DNA of 64,000 nt from Aquincolibacterium sp964606385 (lineage in GTDB: Bacteria > Omnitrophota > Omnitrophia > Omnitrophales > Aquincolibacteriaceae), in assembly GCA_964606385.1 (NCBI GenBank), contig CAZSFZ010000002.1:124001-188000 (forward strand), given 5' to 3'. Below are positions 16,898 through 24,257 of this stretch, piece by piece. A program made the translations under genes and the position numbers. A model generated the notes under the pieces. It had not been told where the DNA came from. It saw only the letters and a list, made by a program, of their open reading frames with translations, and ran no database searches. Numbering within the stretch: position 1 is the stretch's first letter; the number at the start of each line of letters is the position of its first letter.

Positions 16898-17227
16898 ATG
16901 CGAGCGATAGCTTTATTGGTGGTTTCCAACGTTTTTATGACGGCCGCCTGGTACGGCCATTTGAGGTTCAAGAACGCCTCGCTCTGGCTTGTCATTCTGA
17001 TCAGCTGGCTGATCGCTTTTGTGGAATATTGTTTCCAGGTCCCCGCGAACCGGATCGGCTCAAACCAGTTCTCAACGGCTCAGCTGAAAACGATCCAGGA
17101 GATCATCACGCTCGTGGTTTTCTGCGGTTTTTCTGTTATTTATCTTAAGGAAGAATTAAAATGGAATTACCTGGTCGGCTTCGGATTCATGGTCCTGGCC
17201 GCCTTTTTTATTTTTAAAAAATGGTGA
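16898..17227 (+). CDS. DMT-superfamily small membrane protein (DUF486)
   Basis: 109 residues, four transmembrane helices. W-Y-G-H-L-R-F near residue 19, E-Y-C-F-Q-V-P-A-N-R-I-G in the middle and L-K-E-E-L-K-W-N-Y near residue 83 match the DUF486 family of half-size DMT-type proteins. The function of that family is unknown. It lies 28 bases after tspO. Confidence 0.85.
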   Translation: MRAIALLVVSNVFMTAAWYGHLRFKNASLWLVILISWLIAFVEYCFQVPANRIGSNQFSTAQLKTIQEIITLVVFCGFSVIYLKEELKWNYLVGFGFMVLAAFFIFKKW

Positions 17228-17275
17228 GATAATACCTCCCCGGGATCGGTTTTCCCGTTACAACGAAAGGTTCTT

Positions 17276-18022
17276 ATGGCTCTCAAAGAAACGTATGAAA
17301 AACAGGGTGAATTCCTCTTCAAGCACCGGAGCTATCTTCCGCTTCTTACGGCTCCTTTGGTGATCGCGGCGCTGCTGGACCCACAGTATTCTCATCCCTT
17401 GTTCAGCGGTTTTTCGGGAGGTCTCTGGAAAACGATCTGTATCTGCATTTCCTTCGCAGGCCTCATGGTGCGCTGCCTCGTGGCGGGTTATGTCCCGCTG
17501 GGAACTTCGGGACGCAATACGGAACGCCAGGTGGCGAACAGCCTGAATACCAAAGGCATGTATTCCCTGGTCCGGAACCCCCTTTACCTCGGGAATTTCC
17601 TGATCATTCTGGGACTTCTTCTTTTTATCCAGGTCTGGTGGTTCGCGCTCGCGGGGATCGCTATTTTCTGGATCTTTTATGAGCGCATTATTTTCACGGA
17701 AGAAGAATTCCTCCGCGGCAAATTCGGCGCTGCTTATGTGGACTGGACCCTGAAAACACCTGTCTTCATTCCGAAATGCTCGGGCTGGCAGAAACCGGAG
17801 CTTCCGTACGCGTGGAAAACAGTTCTGAAGCGCGAGCACTCGACCCAATTCGGCATGGTCTCGGCGCTGACCGTGCTCGGGATCGCCTCGGACCTCTTTA
17901 CAACCCCCGACCACAGGATCTCGAATTTCTGGTGGTTCTTCTGGGGAACTTCGCTTGTTGTTTATCTCGTGTTCCGCTTTTTGAAGAAAAAAACCAAGGT
18001 CCTCAACATCGAAGGCCGCTAA
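17276..18022 (+). CDS. isoprenylcysteine/phospholipid methyltransferase-family membrane protein
   Basis: 248 residues with about five to six transmembrane helices. The C-terminal SAM-binding part has S-L-V-R-N-P-L-Y-L-G-N-F (about residues 98-109) and E-E-x-F-L-x-x-x-F-G-x-x-Y (from about 140), the ICMT/PEMT pattern. Members include lipid and lipid A phosphate methyltransferases; a lipid substrate is more likely than a protein in bacteria. The C-terminal extra region (from about residue 175) has two more hydrophobic helices. Confidence 0.82.
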   Translation: MALKETYEKQGEFLFKHRSYLPLLTAPLVIAALLDPQYSHPLFSGFSGGLWKTICICISFAGLMVRCLVAGYVPLGTSGRNTERQVANSLNTKGMYSLVRNPLYLGNFLIILGLLLFIQVWWFALAGIAIFWIFYERIIFTEEEFLRGKFGAAYVDWTLKTPVFIPKCSGWQKPELPYAWKTVLKREHSTQFGMVSALTVLGIASDLFTTPDHRISNFWWFFWGTSLVVYLVFRFLKKKTKVLNIEGR

Positions 18023-18040
18023 CCTTTCACGGAGTGCTCT

Positions 18041-18607
18041 ATGAAAAAATCGCTCGGCACCAAAACCCTTCTTTTTCCCACTCCTGTTTTGATCGTTTGC
18101 TCCTATGATGCCCAAGGCGTTCCCAACGCGATGAACGTAGCCTGGGGCGGTATCGCCTGCTCCGAACCCCCCTGCGTGGCCGTTTCGGTGCGCGACCACC
18201 GCAAGACCTACGAGAACATCCTGGCCAAAAAGGCTTTTACGGTGAACATTCCCTCCGAAAAATATATGAAGGAAGCGGATTATTTCGGGATCGTCTCCGG
18301 AAAAACCGAAGATAAATTCAAGGCGACGGGACTGACGCCCGTCAAAAGCGATCTTGTCGATGCCCCCTACATCAAGGAATTCCCTTTCGTATTGGAATGC
18401 GTCCTCCGGGAAACCCACAAGCTCGGCATCCACACGCAATTCATCGGGGAGATCAAGGATATCAAGGTGGAAGATGCCGCGCTCAATTCAAAAGGGTTCC
18501 CGGACCCCGAGAAAATGAAGGCCTTTATGTTCGACCCCGGCACGAGCTCTTATTACGCAACCGGGAAATTCCTCGGCCAGGCCTTTACCGTCGGCAAGAA
18601 GAAATAG
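18041..18607 (+). CDS. flavin reductase-like FMN-binding protein (flavoredoxin type)
   Basis: 188 residues of the split-barrel FMN-binding fold. P-T-P-V-L-I-V-C-S-Y at the N-terminus, then N-A-M-N-V-A-W-G-G-I, the R-K-T-Y-E-N-I-L and T-V-N-I-P segments belong to the flavin reductase-like domain of the flavoredoxin group. It would bind FMN and transfer electrons; the partner is unknown. The crcB start follows 2 bases after its stop. Confidence 0.9.
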   Translation: MKKSLGTKTLLFPTPVLIVCSYDAQGVPNAMNVAWGGIACSEPPCVAVSVRDHRKTYENILAKKAFTVNIPSEKYMKEADYFGIVSGKTEDKFKATGLTPVKSDLVDAPYIKEFPFVLECVLRETHKLGIHTQFIGEIKDIKVEDAALNSKGFPDPEKMKAFMFDPGTSSYYATGKFLGQAFTVGKKK

Positions 18608-18609
18608 CC

Positions 18610-18984
18610 ATGACCAAGTGGCTGGGACTGGCGGCGGGCGGTCTTTTAGGGACTTTCGCGCGTTATTTCCTTGCCGGAGCCGTTCACCGATTTTGGGGGG
18701 CGACCTTTCCTTTCGGGACCCTGGTGGTCAATCTGACCGGTTGTTTCGCGATCGGCTTCCTCGCCGTGCTCGCGGAAGAAAAATTCCTCCTCGGGCCGAC
18801 GGCACGCGTATTCCTTATGATCGGTTTTTGCGGGGCCTTTACGACTTTTTCGACTTTCATCTTTGAAACCGCCAATCTCACCAAAGACGGCGAAACTCTT
18901 TCCGCGCTGATGAATATCGTGCTCAGTGTGGTCTTGGGTTTTCTGGTCTTTCGCCTGGGTGTCATACTTGCAAGAGCGCTTTAA
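18610..18984 (+). CDS. crcB: fluoride exporter CrcB/FEX
   Basis: 124 residues, four transmembrane helices. G-G-x-L-G-T-F-A-R-Y near the N-terminus, F-P-F-G-T-L-V-V-N-L-T-G-C-F (with the conserved Asn) and G-F-C-G-A-F-T-T-F-S-T-F (about residues 77-88) are the full FEX signature, including the Phe-box residues of the fluoride path. It is paired with a DUF190 gene, a frequent partnership. No fluoride riboswitch is visible because the gene begins 2 bases after its neighbour. Confidence 0.95.
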   Translation: MTKWLGLAAGGLLGTFARYFLAGAVHRFWGATFPFGTLVVNLTGCFAIGFLAVLAEEKFLLGPTARVFLMIGFCGAFTTFSTFIFETANLTKDGETLSALMNIVLSVVLGFLVFRLGVILARAL

Positions 18985-19002
18985 TTCGAACCGGAGGCAT
19001 TT

Positions 19003-19335
19003 ATGAAAATACCTGAAGACGGCAAGCTTTTAAGGATTTTTATCGGTGAAGCGGACAAATGGGAAGGCCGGCCGCTCTATGAAGCGATCGTGCTCCTGGC
19101 CAAAAAAGAAGGCCTGGCCGGCGCCACGGCCATGAAAGGTTTTATGGGCTTTGGTTGTAAAAGCCATCTGCACACTACCAAGATCCTTCGGCTTTCCGAA
19201 GACCTCCCGATCGTGATCGAGATCGTAGATAGTGAGGAAAAGATCGCCAAGTTCCTCCCCCTTCTCAATCCGATGGTCAAAGAAGGGCTCATGACGCTTG
19301 AGAAGGCGAGTGTCCTTCTTTACCGCGCGGGATAA
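19003..19335 (+). CDS. DUF190 protein, CrcB partner
   Basis: 110 residues, cytoplasmic. L-R-I-F-I-G-E-x-D-K-W-E-G-R-P-L-Y-E-A-I (about residues 10-29) and G-A-T-A-M-K-G-F-M-G-F-G are diagnostic of DUF190, a PII-like ferredoxin-fold family often found beside crcB. A ligand-sensing role for fluoride export has been suggested for the family; it is not proved. Confidence 0.92.
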   Translation: MKIPEDGKLLRIFIGEADKWEGRPLYEAIVLLAKKEGLAGATAMKGFMGFGCKSHLHTTKILRLSEDLPIVIEIVDSEEKIAKFLPLLNPMVKEGLMTLEKASVLLYRAG

Positions 19336-19359
19336 GACGCTTATCCCCTCTTTTTTCCC

Positions 19360-20289
19360 ATGATTTTTCCGCACGCAGGAGCTCAAAAGTTTTTTTTGAC
19401 AGCCGTTTTTACAGGATGCCTCGGCACGATTTCGATCCTGCCGCTTTCGGCCGAAACGGGGAAAAGCCCGGTGTTTTATGTCCGTGCTGAAAAACCGGCT
19501 CCGGTACTGAATACCGCTGATTTCAGTTCCACCTTTGGCGGAAAAGACGGAAAAACCCTGAAGCGCGACGCCCAGGGCCTTGTCCGTGAAGTGGAATTTA
19601 TCGCGCTGCCCGGAACGGCCTTCATGGTCGAGGCCTCTTACGCCATGGACGGTTTCCGGATCTACCGGGTCCGCACCGCCGATTACCCTTCACCCCCGGA
19701 AGGACTCTTTGTGGACAGCCGTTTTGTTGCGACGGCTTCCCGCCCTTTTCCGCCTCGGCCCCAAAAAATACCTCCCCGGAAACAGATCCTGGACCGGATG
19801 GTAAGCCGCCAGGGCCTTCCCTATGTTTGGGGAGGCAATATCGCTGAAGGTGTCCCCGAGATTTTAAAGTTCTACCCTCCCGGCGGAAGGCTTTCGCCCG
19901 CTATCAAAAATATGTGGATGCTCCGCGGGCTGGATTGCTCGGGACTTTTATACGAAGCCTCGGATGGCGCCACTCCGCGCAACACTTCAGACCTCACCCG
20001 TTTCGGAAAACCCGTTCCGATCGCCGGGCTGGTTCCGTCTCAGATCGCGTCCAAACTTCAGCCTCTGGATCTGATCGTCTGGAAAGGGCATGTCATCATC
20101 GTGCTCGACCGGGAGCGCACGATCGAAAGCTGCATGGGGTGTTCGTCCAAAAGCGGCGTCACCATCAGAAAATTAGATGCCGTGCTCAAAGAGATCATGA
20201 AGACCCGTACTCCCATGAACACCTATCCTGAAAAAAACGCTCCGGGCGAAAAACCTTTTGTTATCCGCCGCTGGCATCACGGAGCCTAG
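19360..20289 (+). CDS. secreted NlpC/P60-family cell wall hydrolase
   Basis: 309 residues. An N-terminal signal sequence (hydrophobic core about residues 11-28, ending near L-S-A-E-T) leads to a beta-rich region of SH3-like character (residues 35-130) and then the NlpC/P60 domain. The catalytic Cys is in L-D-C-S-G-L-L (near residue 190) and the His in K-G-H-V-I-I-V (near residue 240). A four-cysteine-containing piece (E-S-C-M-G-C) follows the His. It probably cleaves peptidoglycan stem peptides in the periplasm. Confidence 0.9.
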   Translation: MIFPHAGAQKFFLTAVFTGCLGTISILPLSAETGKSPVFYVRAEKPAPVLNTADFSSTFGGKDGKTLKRDAQGLVREVEFIALPGTAFMVEASYAMDGFRIYRVRTADYPSPPEGLFVDSRFVATASRPFPPRPQKIPPRKQILDRMVSRQGLPYVWGGNIAEGVPEILKFYPPGGRLSPAIKNMWMLRGLDCSGLLYEASDGATPRNTSDLTRFGKPVPIAGLVPSQIASKLQPLDLIVWKGHVIIVLDRERTIESCMGCSSKSGVTIRKLDAVLKEIMKTRTPMNTYPEKNAPGEKPFVIRRWHHGA

Positions 20290-20370
20290 CATGCCGATTT
20301 CTGATTACCTCTAAGAGGCCCGTTTAGCGTATACTTACACAAACTATTTGGATGTGTTCCAGGGGACAAT

Positions 20371-22032
20371 ATGCTGCTTTTTATTTTTATTTCTGTTTTA
20401 GTCCTTTTCTATGCCGCCTACCGCTTTTACGGAGCCCGTGTCCTTTCGAGGCTCTTCGGCATCAATGACCAGACCCCGACGCCCTCCCACGCCCAAAGCG
20501 ACGGGGTGGATTATGTCCCCACCAAAAACATCATTTTGTTCGGACATCATTTTTCTTCCATCGCCGGCGCGGGACCGATCGTGGGACCGATCATCGTCGG
20601 GGTCGCGTTCGGCTGGCTTCCCGCCCTGATCTGGATCGTCATCGGGTCTATTTTGATCGGTGGGCCCCATGACATGGGGTCGATTATCGCCTCGGTCAGG
20701 CATCAAGGACGTTCTATCTCGGAGATCGCGCACCGCTACATTTCACCGCTTTCCTACAAACTCTTTTTGCTTTTCGTGTGGCTCGCGCTTATCTACATCC
20801 TGATCGTCTTCGCGGACCTGACCTCTACCTCTTTTGTCGAGGATGGCGCGACGGCCACTTCTTCATGTTTGTATATCTTTTTGGCCGTCTTGTTCGGCTT
20901 GGCTGTCTATAAGTTTCGCATGAAAGTTTCTCACGGCTCATGGATCTTCGTGCCCCTTGTTTTTTTGGGAATTTATCTTGGGGTCCAGTTCCCCATGGAA
21001 AATGTTCCCGAGCTTTTTGGTTCCGCAAACCGGTTTTTCAACGTAGCGCTCATGATCTATGTTTTTTTCGCCTCCACATTGCCCGTCTGGCTTCTTCTGC
21101 AGCCCCGGGATTACCTGAGCTCTTATCTTTTATATTTTTCCGTATTGGCCGGAGTCGTCGGTATCGCCCTGGGGGGATTCAGCGTTTCTTATCCCGCTTT
21201 TACTTCCTATCGATCGGATTATTTGGGCCCGATGTTTCCGCTCGTCTTCGTGACCATTGCCTGCGGGGCGGTGTCGGGATTTCACGCGCTGGTCGCTTCA
21301 GGCACCACTTCGAAGCAGATCAACAAAGAAAGCGATGCCGTCAAGATCGGCTACGGCGGCATGCTTGTGGAAGGGGTGGTCGCTGTGATCGCCCTCATGA
21401 CCGTCATGATCCTGCTACCATCGCAGGGACTTTCGTCCCGCGACCCCCTTGATATTTACGCCGAAGGCATCGCGAAATTCCTCGCGATCTTCCACCTCCC
21501 GCTGCAGTTCGGGAAAACGTTCGGGCTGATGGCACTCGCGGCTTTCATCCTGACGACCCTCGATACGGCCACGAGGCTCGGCCGCTATGTTTTTCAGGAA
21601 TTTTTTAACCTGACGGACGCCAAGCACCGGTGGACGGCTACGGCGGTAACCTTGATCTTTCCGGTCATCGGACTTTTTTCTACCCTAAGGGATCCCTTGT
21701 CCGGTAAGGTGCTTCCCGCCTGGAAAGTGATCTGGCCGCTTTTCGGCACCACCAACCAGCTCCTGGCGGGGCTTGTCTTGCTGGTCCTGTCGGTTTACCT
21801 GCTAAAAAAGCGCAAAAGCGTCCTCTACACCCTGATCCCTTGCATCTTCATGGTGATCATGAGCCTTTGGTCCCTGATGGAATTGATCACCCAATATCAA
21901 TTTTCCATGATCGGGTGGATCGCCATCGCGATCCTTGCCCTGACCATCGTCATTATTTTCGACTCCGTCATCACTATCAGAAACCATCTAAGGACAAAAG
22001 AGGCTCAAGCGTGCCCTTCTCCAGGCGCCTGA
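20371..22032 (+). CDS. cstA: CstA-family carbon starvation / pyruvate permease
   Basis: 553 residues with about 14 to 16 transmembrane helices. H-F-S-S-I-A-G-A-G-P-I-V-G-P (about residues 59-72), G-G-P-H-D-M-G-S and the T-L-D-T-A-T-R-L-G-R-Y segment (around residue 394) are the CstA signature. Known members import pyruvate or peptides. This is the shorter form without the extended C-terminus found in enteric CstA. AGGGG precedes the ATG. Confidence 0.94.
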   Translation: MLLFIFISVLVLFYAAYRFYGARVLSRLFGINDQTPTPSHAQSDGVDYVPTKNIILFGHHFSSIAGAGPIVGPIIVGVAFGWLPALIWIVIGSILIGGPHDMGSIIASVRHQGRSISEIAHRYISPLSYKLFLLFVWLALIYILIVFADLTSTSFVEDGATATSSCLYIFLAVLFGLAVYKFRMKVSHGSWIFVPLVFLGIYLGVQFPMENVPELFGSANRFFNVALMIYVFFASTLPVWLLLQPRDYLSSYLLYFSVLAGVVGIALGGFSVSYPAFTSYRSDYLGPMFPLVFVTIACGAVSGFHALVASGTTSKQINKESDAVKIGYGGMLVEGVVAVIALMTVMILLPSQGLSSRDPLDIYAEGIAKFLAIFHLPLQFGKTFGLMALAAFILTTLDTATRLGRYVFQEFFNLTDAKHRWTATAVTLIFPVIGLFSTLRDPLSGKVLPAWKVIWPLFGTTNQLLAGLVLLVLSVYLLKKRKSVLYTLIPCIFMVIMSLWSLMELITQYQFSMIGWIAIAILALTIVIIFDSVITIRNHLRTKEAQACPSPGA

Positions 22033-22090
22033 GTCTTCTTCTGCGGTCGCGGATCCTGGGCTGCATTTAAAGATCCGGGAGGATAAGCTT

Positions 22091-22119
22091 TTGTCGTCGG
22101 GTCATTTCTACAGTAGAAT
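22091..22119 (+). promoter_or_regulatory. promoter of the ferritin-like gene
   Basis: TTGTCG (22091-22096), 17-base spacer, TAGAAT (22114-22119); predicted start near 22126 gives a leader of about 60 bases with AAGGAG before the ATG at 22187. Confidence 0.65.
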
Positions 22120-22186
22120 GGAGGCCTCTCAAGCAGCGGGCCTTTGAAATAGCAGTGGGTTAAAAAGCAAAAAAGGAGAAACAGTC

Positions 22187-22678
22187 ATGGGCACAAAAGG
22201 AAAAGAAATCGTCGGTGTGAACGTGGATGAATTGCTCAAGCTGATGAATAAGGCCTACGCGGATGAATGGCTTGCCTATTACCAGTACTGGGTCGGCGCC
22301 AAGGTCGCCGCGGGCCGGATGCGCGGGATCGTCGCGAAGGAACTCGAAGAGCACGCAGAAGAAGAACTGAAGCACGCCGGCATGCTGGTCGAACGCATGA
22401 TCCAGCTCGGCGGAGCGCCGCTCCTCACACCGCAGGACATCCTCAAGGAAACGAATTGCGGGTATGACGCTCCTACGGACCCCTGCACCAAAAAACTCCT
22501 GGCGCAGAATATCAAGGGCGAGCAGTGCGCGATCGCGACCTATAAAAAGCTCTTCGACTTTGTGAAGGGCAAAGACCCGATCACGGAAAAGATCATCCTC
22601 GAGATCCTGGAAGATGAAGTGGAACACGAAGAAGATCTTGAGGCGATGCTCGCTGACATGAAGGCGCCGGTCGCTTAA
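22187..22678 (+). CDS. ferritin-like diiron protein, DPSL/thioferritin type
   Basis: 163 residues forming a four-helix bundle. Metal ligands are visible in A-D-E-W-L-A-Y-Y (E27), E-E-H-A-E-E-E-L-K-H (E60/H63), K-G-E-Q (E112) and E-D-E-V-E-H-E-E-D near the C-terminus. Two cysteines, C91 and C100, sit in the loop C-G-Y-D-A-P-T-D-P-C before helix 3; paired cysteines near the diiron site are a mark of Dps-like thioferritins. It probably oxidises and stores iron and consumes peroxide. It has its own promoter and ends in a strong hairpin, so it is likely monocistronic. Confidence 0.85.
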   Translation: MGTKGKEIVGVNVDELLKLMNKAYADEWLAYYQYWVGAKVAAGRMRGIVAKELEEHAEEELKHAGMLVERMIQLGGAPLLTPQDILKETNCGYDAPTDPCTKKLLAQNIKGEQCAIATYKKLFDFVKGKDPITEKIILEILEDEVEHEEDLEAMLADMKAPVA

Positions 22679-22690
22679 AAGCATGTAATG

Positions 22691-22724
22691 CCTCGTAGGA
22701 CAGGTTTAACCCTGTCCTACGAGG
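22691..22724 (+). repeat. perfect 14-bp hairpin, REP-like
   Basis: CCTCGTAGGACAGG / CCTGTCCTACGAGG with loop TTTAAC, between the ferritin-like gene and the ZIP gene. It lacks a T-run, so termination is uncertain. Hairpins of the GTAGGACAGG type recur between genes in many environmental bacterial genomes; only one copy is in this window. Confidence 0.65.
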
Positions 22725-22741
22725 GATCCATCCCATCTTCT

Positions 22742-23557
22742 ATGACCGACTCCCTGACCCAATATCCCGTCATCCTTCAGGCCTTCTTGGCCGGGCTCTT
22801 CACCTGGAGCATGACCGGTCTCGGCGCAGCGACGATCTTCATTTTTAAAAAAATCAACCAGAAGATCCTTGATGTCATGCTCGGTTTCGCGGCTGGCGTC
22901 ATGATCGCCGCGAGTTTTTGGTCGCTCCTTACTCCCTCGATCGAAATGGCCCGTGACCAGGGCATGATCCCGTGGCTTCCGGCGCTTATCGGGTTTCTCC
23001 TGGGCGCTGCGTTCTTCCGCGTGATCGACAAGGTCCTCCCCCACCTTCACCCCCTCATGCCGGACGAAAAGATCGAGGGGATCAAAACCAAATTACCGAA
23101 GTGCACCCTGCTGGTGCTTGCGCTTACGATCCACAATATCCCTGAAGGCCTTGCGGTCGGCGTTGCGTTCGGGTCCACGGGGGCTGCCGCCAATCCCATG
23201 CCGATGATGGCCGCCCTGGCACTCGCAGTCGGGATCGGGATCCAGAATTTTCCGGAGGGACTCGCGGTTTCATTTCCGCTTCACCGGGACGGGTTTTCGA
23301 AGGGAAAAAGTTTTTGGTATGGGTGGCTCTCGGGCGCCGTAGAACCGGTCGCCGCGGTGATCGGCGCGGCGGTCGTGATGATGGTCCAGCCCCTGCTTCC
23401 CTACGCGCTCGCGTTCGCTGCCGGCGCCATGATCTTTGTGGTCGTGGAAGAAGTGATCCCGGAGTCCCAACAGAACGGGAATAGCGACCTCGCGACGACG
23501 GGCACCATCCTCGGCTTCGCTCTCATGATGCTGCTCGACGTCGCTTTCGGGAAATAA
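22742..23557 (+). CDS. ZIP-family divalent metal transporter
   Basis: 271 residues, eight transmembrane helices. The metal-binding helix 4 reads T-I-H-N-I-P-E-G-L-A-V-G (near residue 128-139) and helix 5 has I-Q-N-F-P-E-G-L-A-V-S, both canonical ZIP motifs. Members import zinc, iron or manganese; bacterial ones of this gufA-like group usually take zinc. The start at 22742 is preferred over the frame start at 22688, which would read through the hairpin. Confidence 0.92.
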   Translation: MTDSLTQYPVILQAFLAGLFTWSMTGLGAATIFIFKKINQKILDVMLGFAAGVMIAASFWSLLTPSIEMARDQGMIPWLPALIGFLLGAAFFRVIDKVLPHLHPLMPDEKIEGIKTKLPKCTLLVLALTIHNIPEGLAVGVAFGSTGAAANPMPMMAALALAVGIGIQNFPEGLAVSFPLHRDGFSKGKSFWYGWLSGAVEPVAAVIGAAVVMMVQPLLPYALAFAAGAMIFVVVEEVIPESQQNGNSDLATTGTILGFALMMLLDVAFGK

Positions 23558-23576
23558 CCGTCGGGATGGCTTTTTT

Positions 23577-24209
23577 TTAGATTTTCGACGCAGACGATCG
23601 GTCTCCGGCAAGACGGTCCAGGCCGCGGCGAAGAGACTCACGGAGTGAATAGAGACAGCCGCAATAGCGTTGGCGGTAGATCTGCTGTTCTTTCACGATC
23701 TTGTCCATAAGTGCCTGTCCGCCGCCCGCCCGCCAATCCTGATCCCAATAGATCAATCCTGGAAAAGGCGCCGCCGCCTTCTCTCCGGCGCGGTTGACCT
23801 GCGCGAGGTCCTTCCATCGGGAAATGCCGAGGCTCGTCGCGAAGATCTTGAAGTGATGCCGGGAAGCATATTCCGCCGTTTTTCCGAGCCGCATCTCAAA
23901 ACAAAGATCGCAACGCTCTCCCCGCTCGGGATCCTCTTCATGGCCTTTGATCGCTTCAAACCACCGGTCGATCTCATGGTCCGCATCGATAAAAGGGGTT
24001 TCTTTTTGATGCGCAAAACGGATCACTTCTTGTTTGCGTTTTTCGTATTCCTCGCGGGGATAAATGTTGGGGTTATAAAAAAAGACCGTTAGCTCGATCT
24101 TGTTTTCGATCAGTCGTTGGATGATCGAACAGGAGCAAGGTGCGCAGCAGCAGTGAAGCAGGACTCTTTTTTCGCTGTTGGGAACTTGGAGATCCAGAAG
24201 ACCTGTCAT
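23577..24209 (-). CDS. queH: epoxyqueuosine reductase QueH
   Basis: 210 residues of the DUF208/QueH family, which reduces epoxyqueuosine to queuosine in the tRNA wobble position, replacing QueG. The N-terminal H-C-C-C-A-P-C-S (residues 19-26) and the central G-E-R-C-D-L-C-F (around residue 98) supply the iron-sulfur and iron ligands. R-Y-C-G-C near residue 182 completes the pattern. It ends convergently with the ZIP gene. Confidence 0.94.
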   Translation of the reverse strand: MTGLLDLQVPNSEKRVLLHCCCAPCSCSIIQRLIENKIELTVFFYNPNIYPREEYEKRKQEVIRFAHQKETPFIDADHEIDRWFEAIKGHEEDPERGERCDLCFEMRLGKTAEYASRHHFKIFATSLGISRWKDLAQVNRAGEKAAAPFPGLIYWDQDWRAGGGQALMDKIVKEQQIYRQRYCGCLYSLRESLRRGLDRLAGDRSSASKI

Positions 24210-24257
24210 AAAGCGGCACCTCCAAAATAAAAAATTACAGATCTCGCTTTTAGAAAT

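Noticed and set aside
18590..18609. Fluoride riboswitch before crcB
   Set aside because: crcB begins 2 bases after the preceding gene, leaving no room, and no aptamer-like sequence is seen upstream of the cluster.
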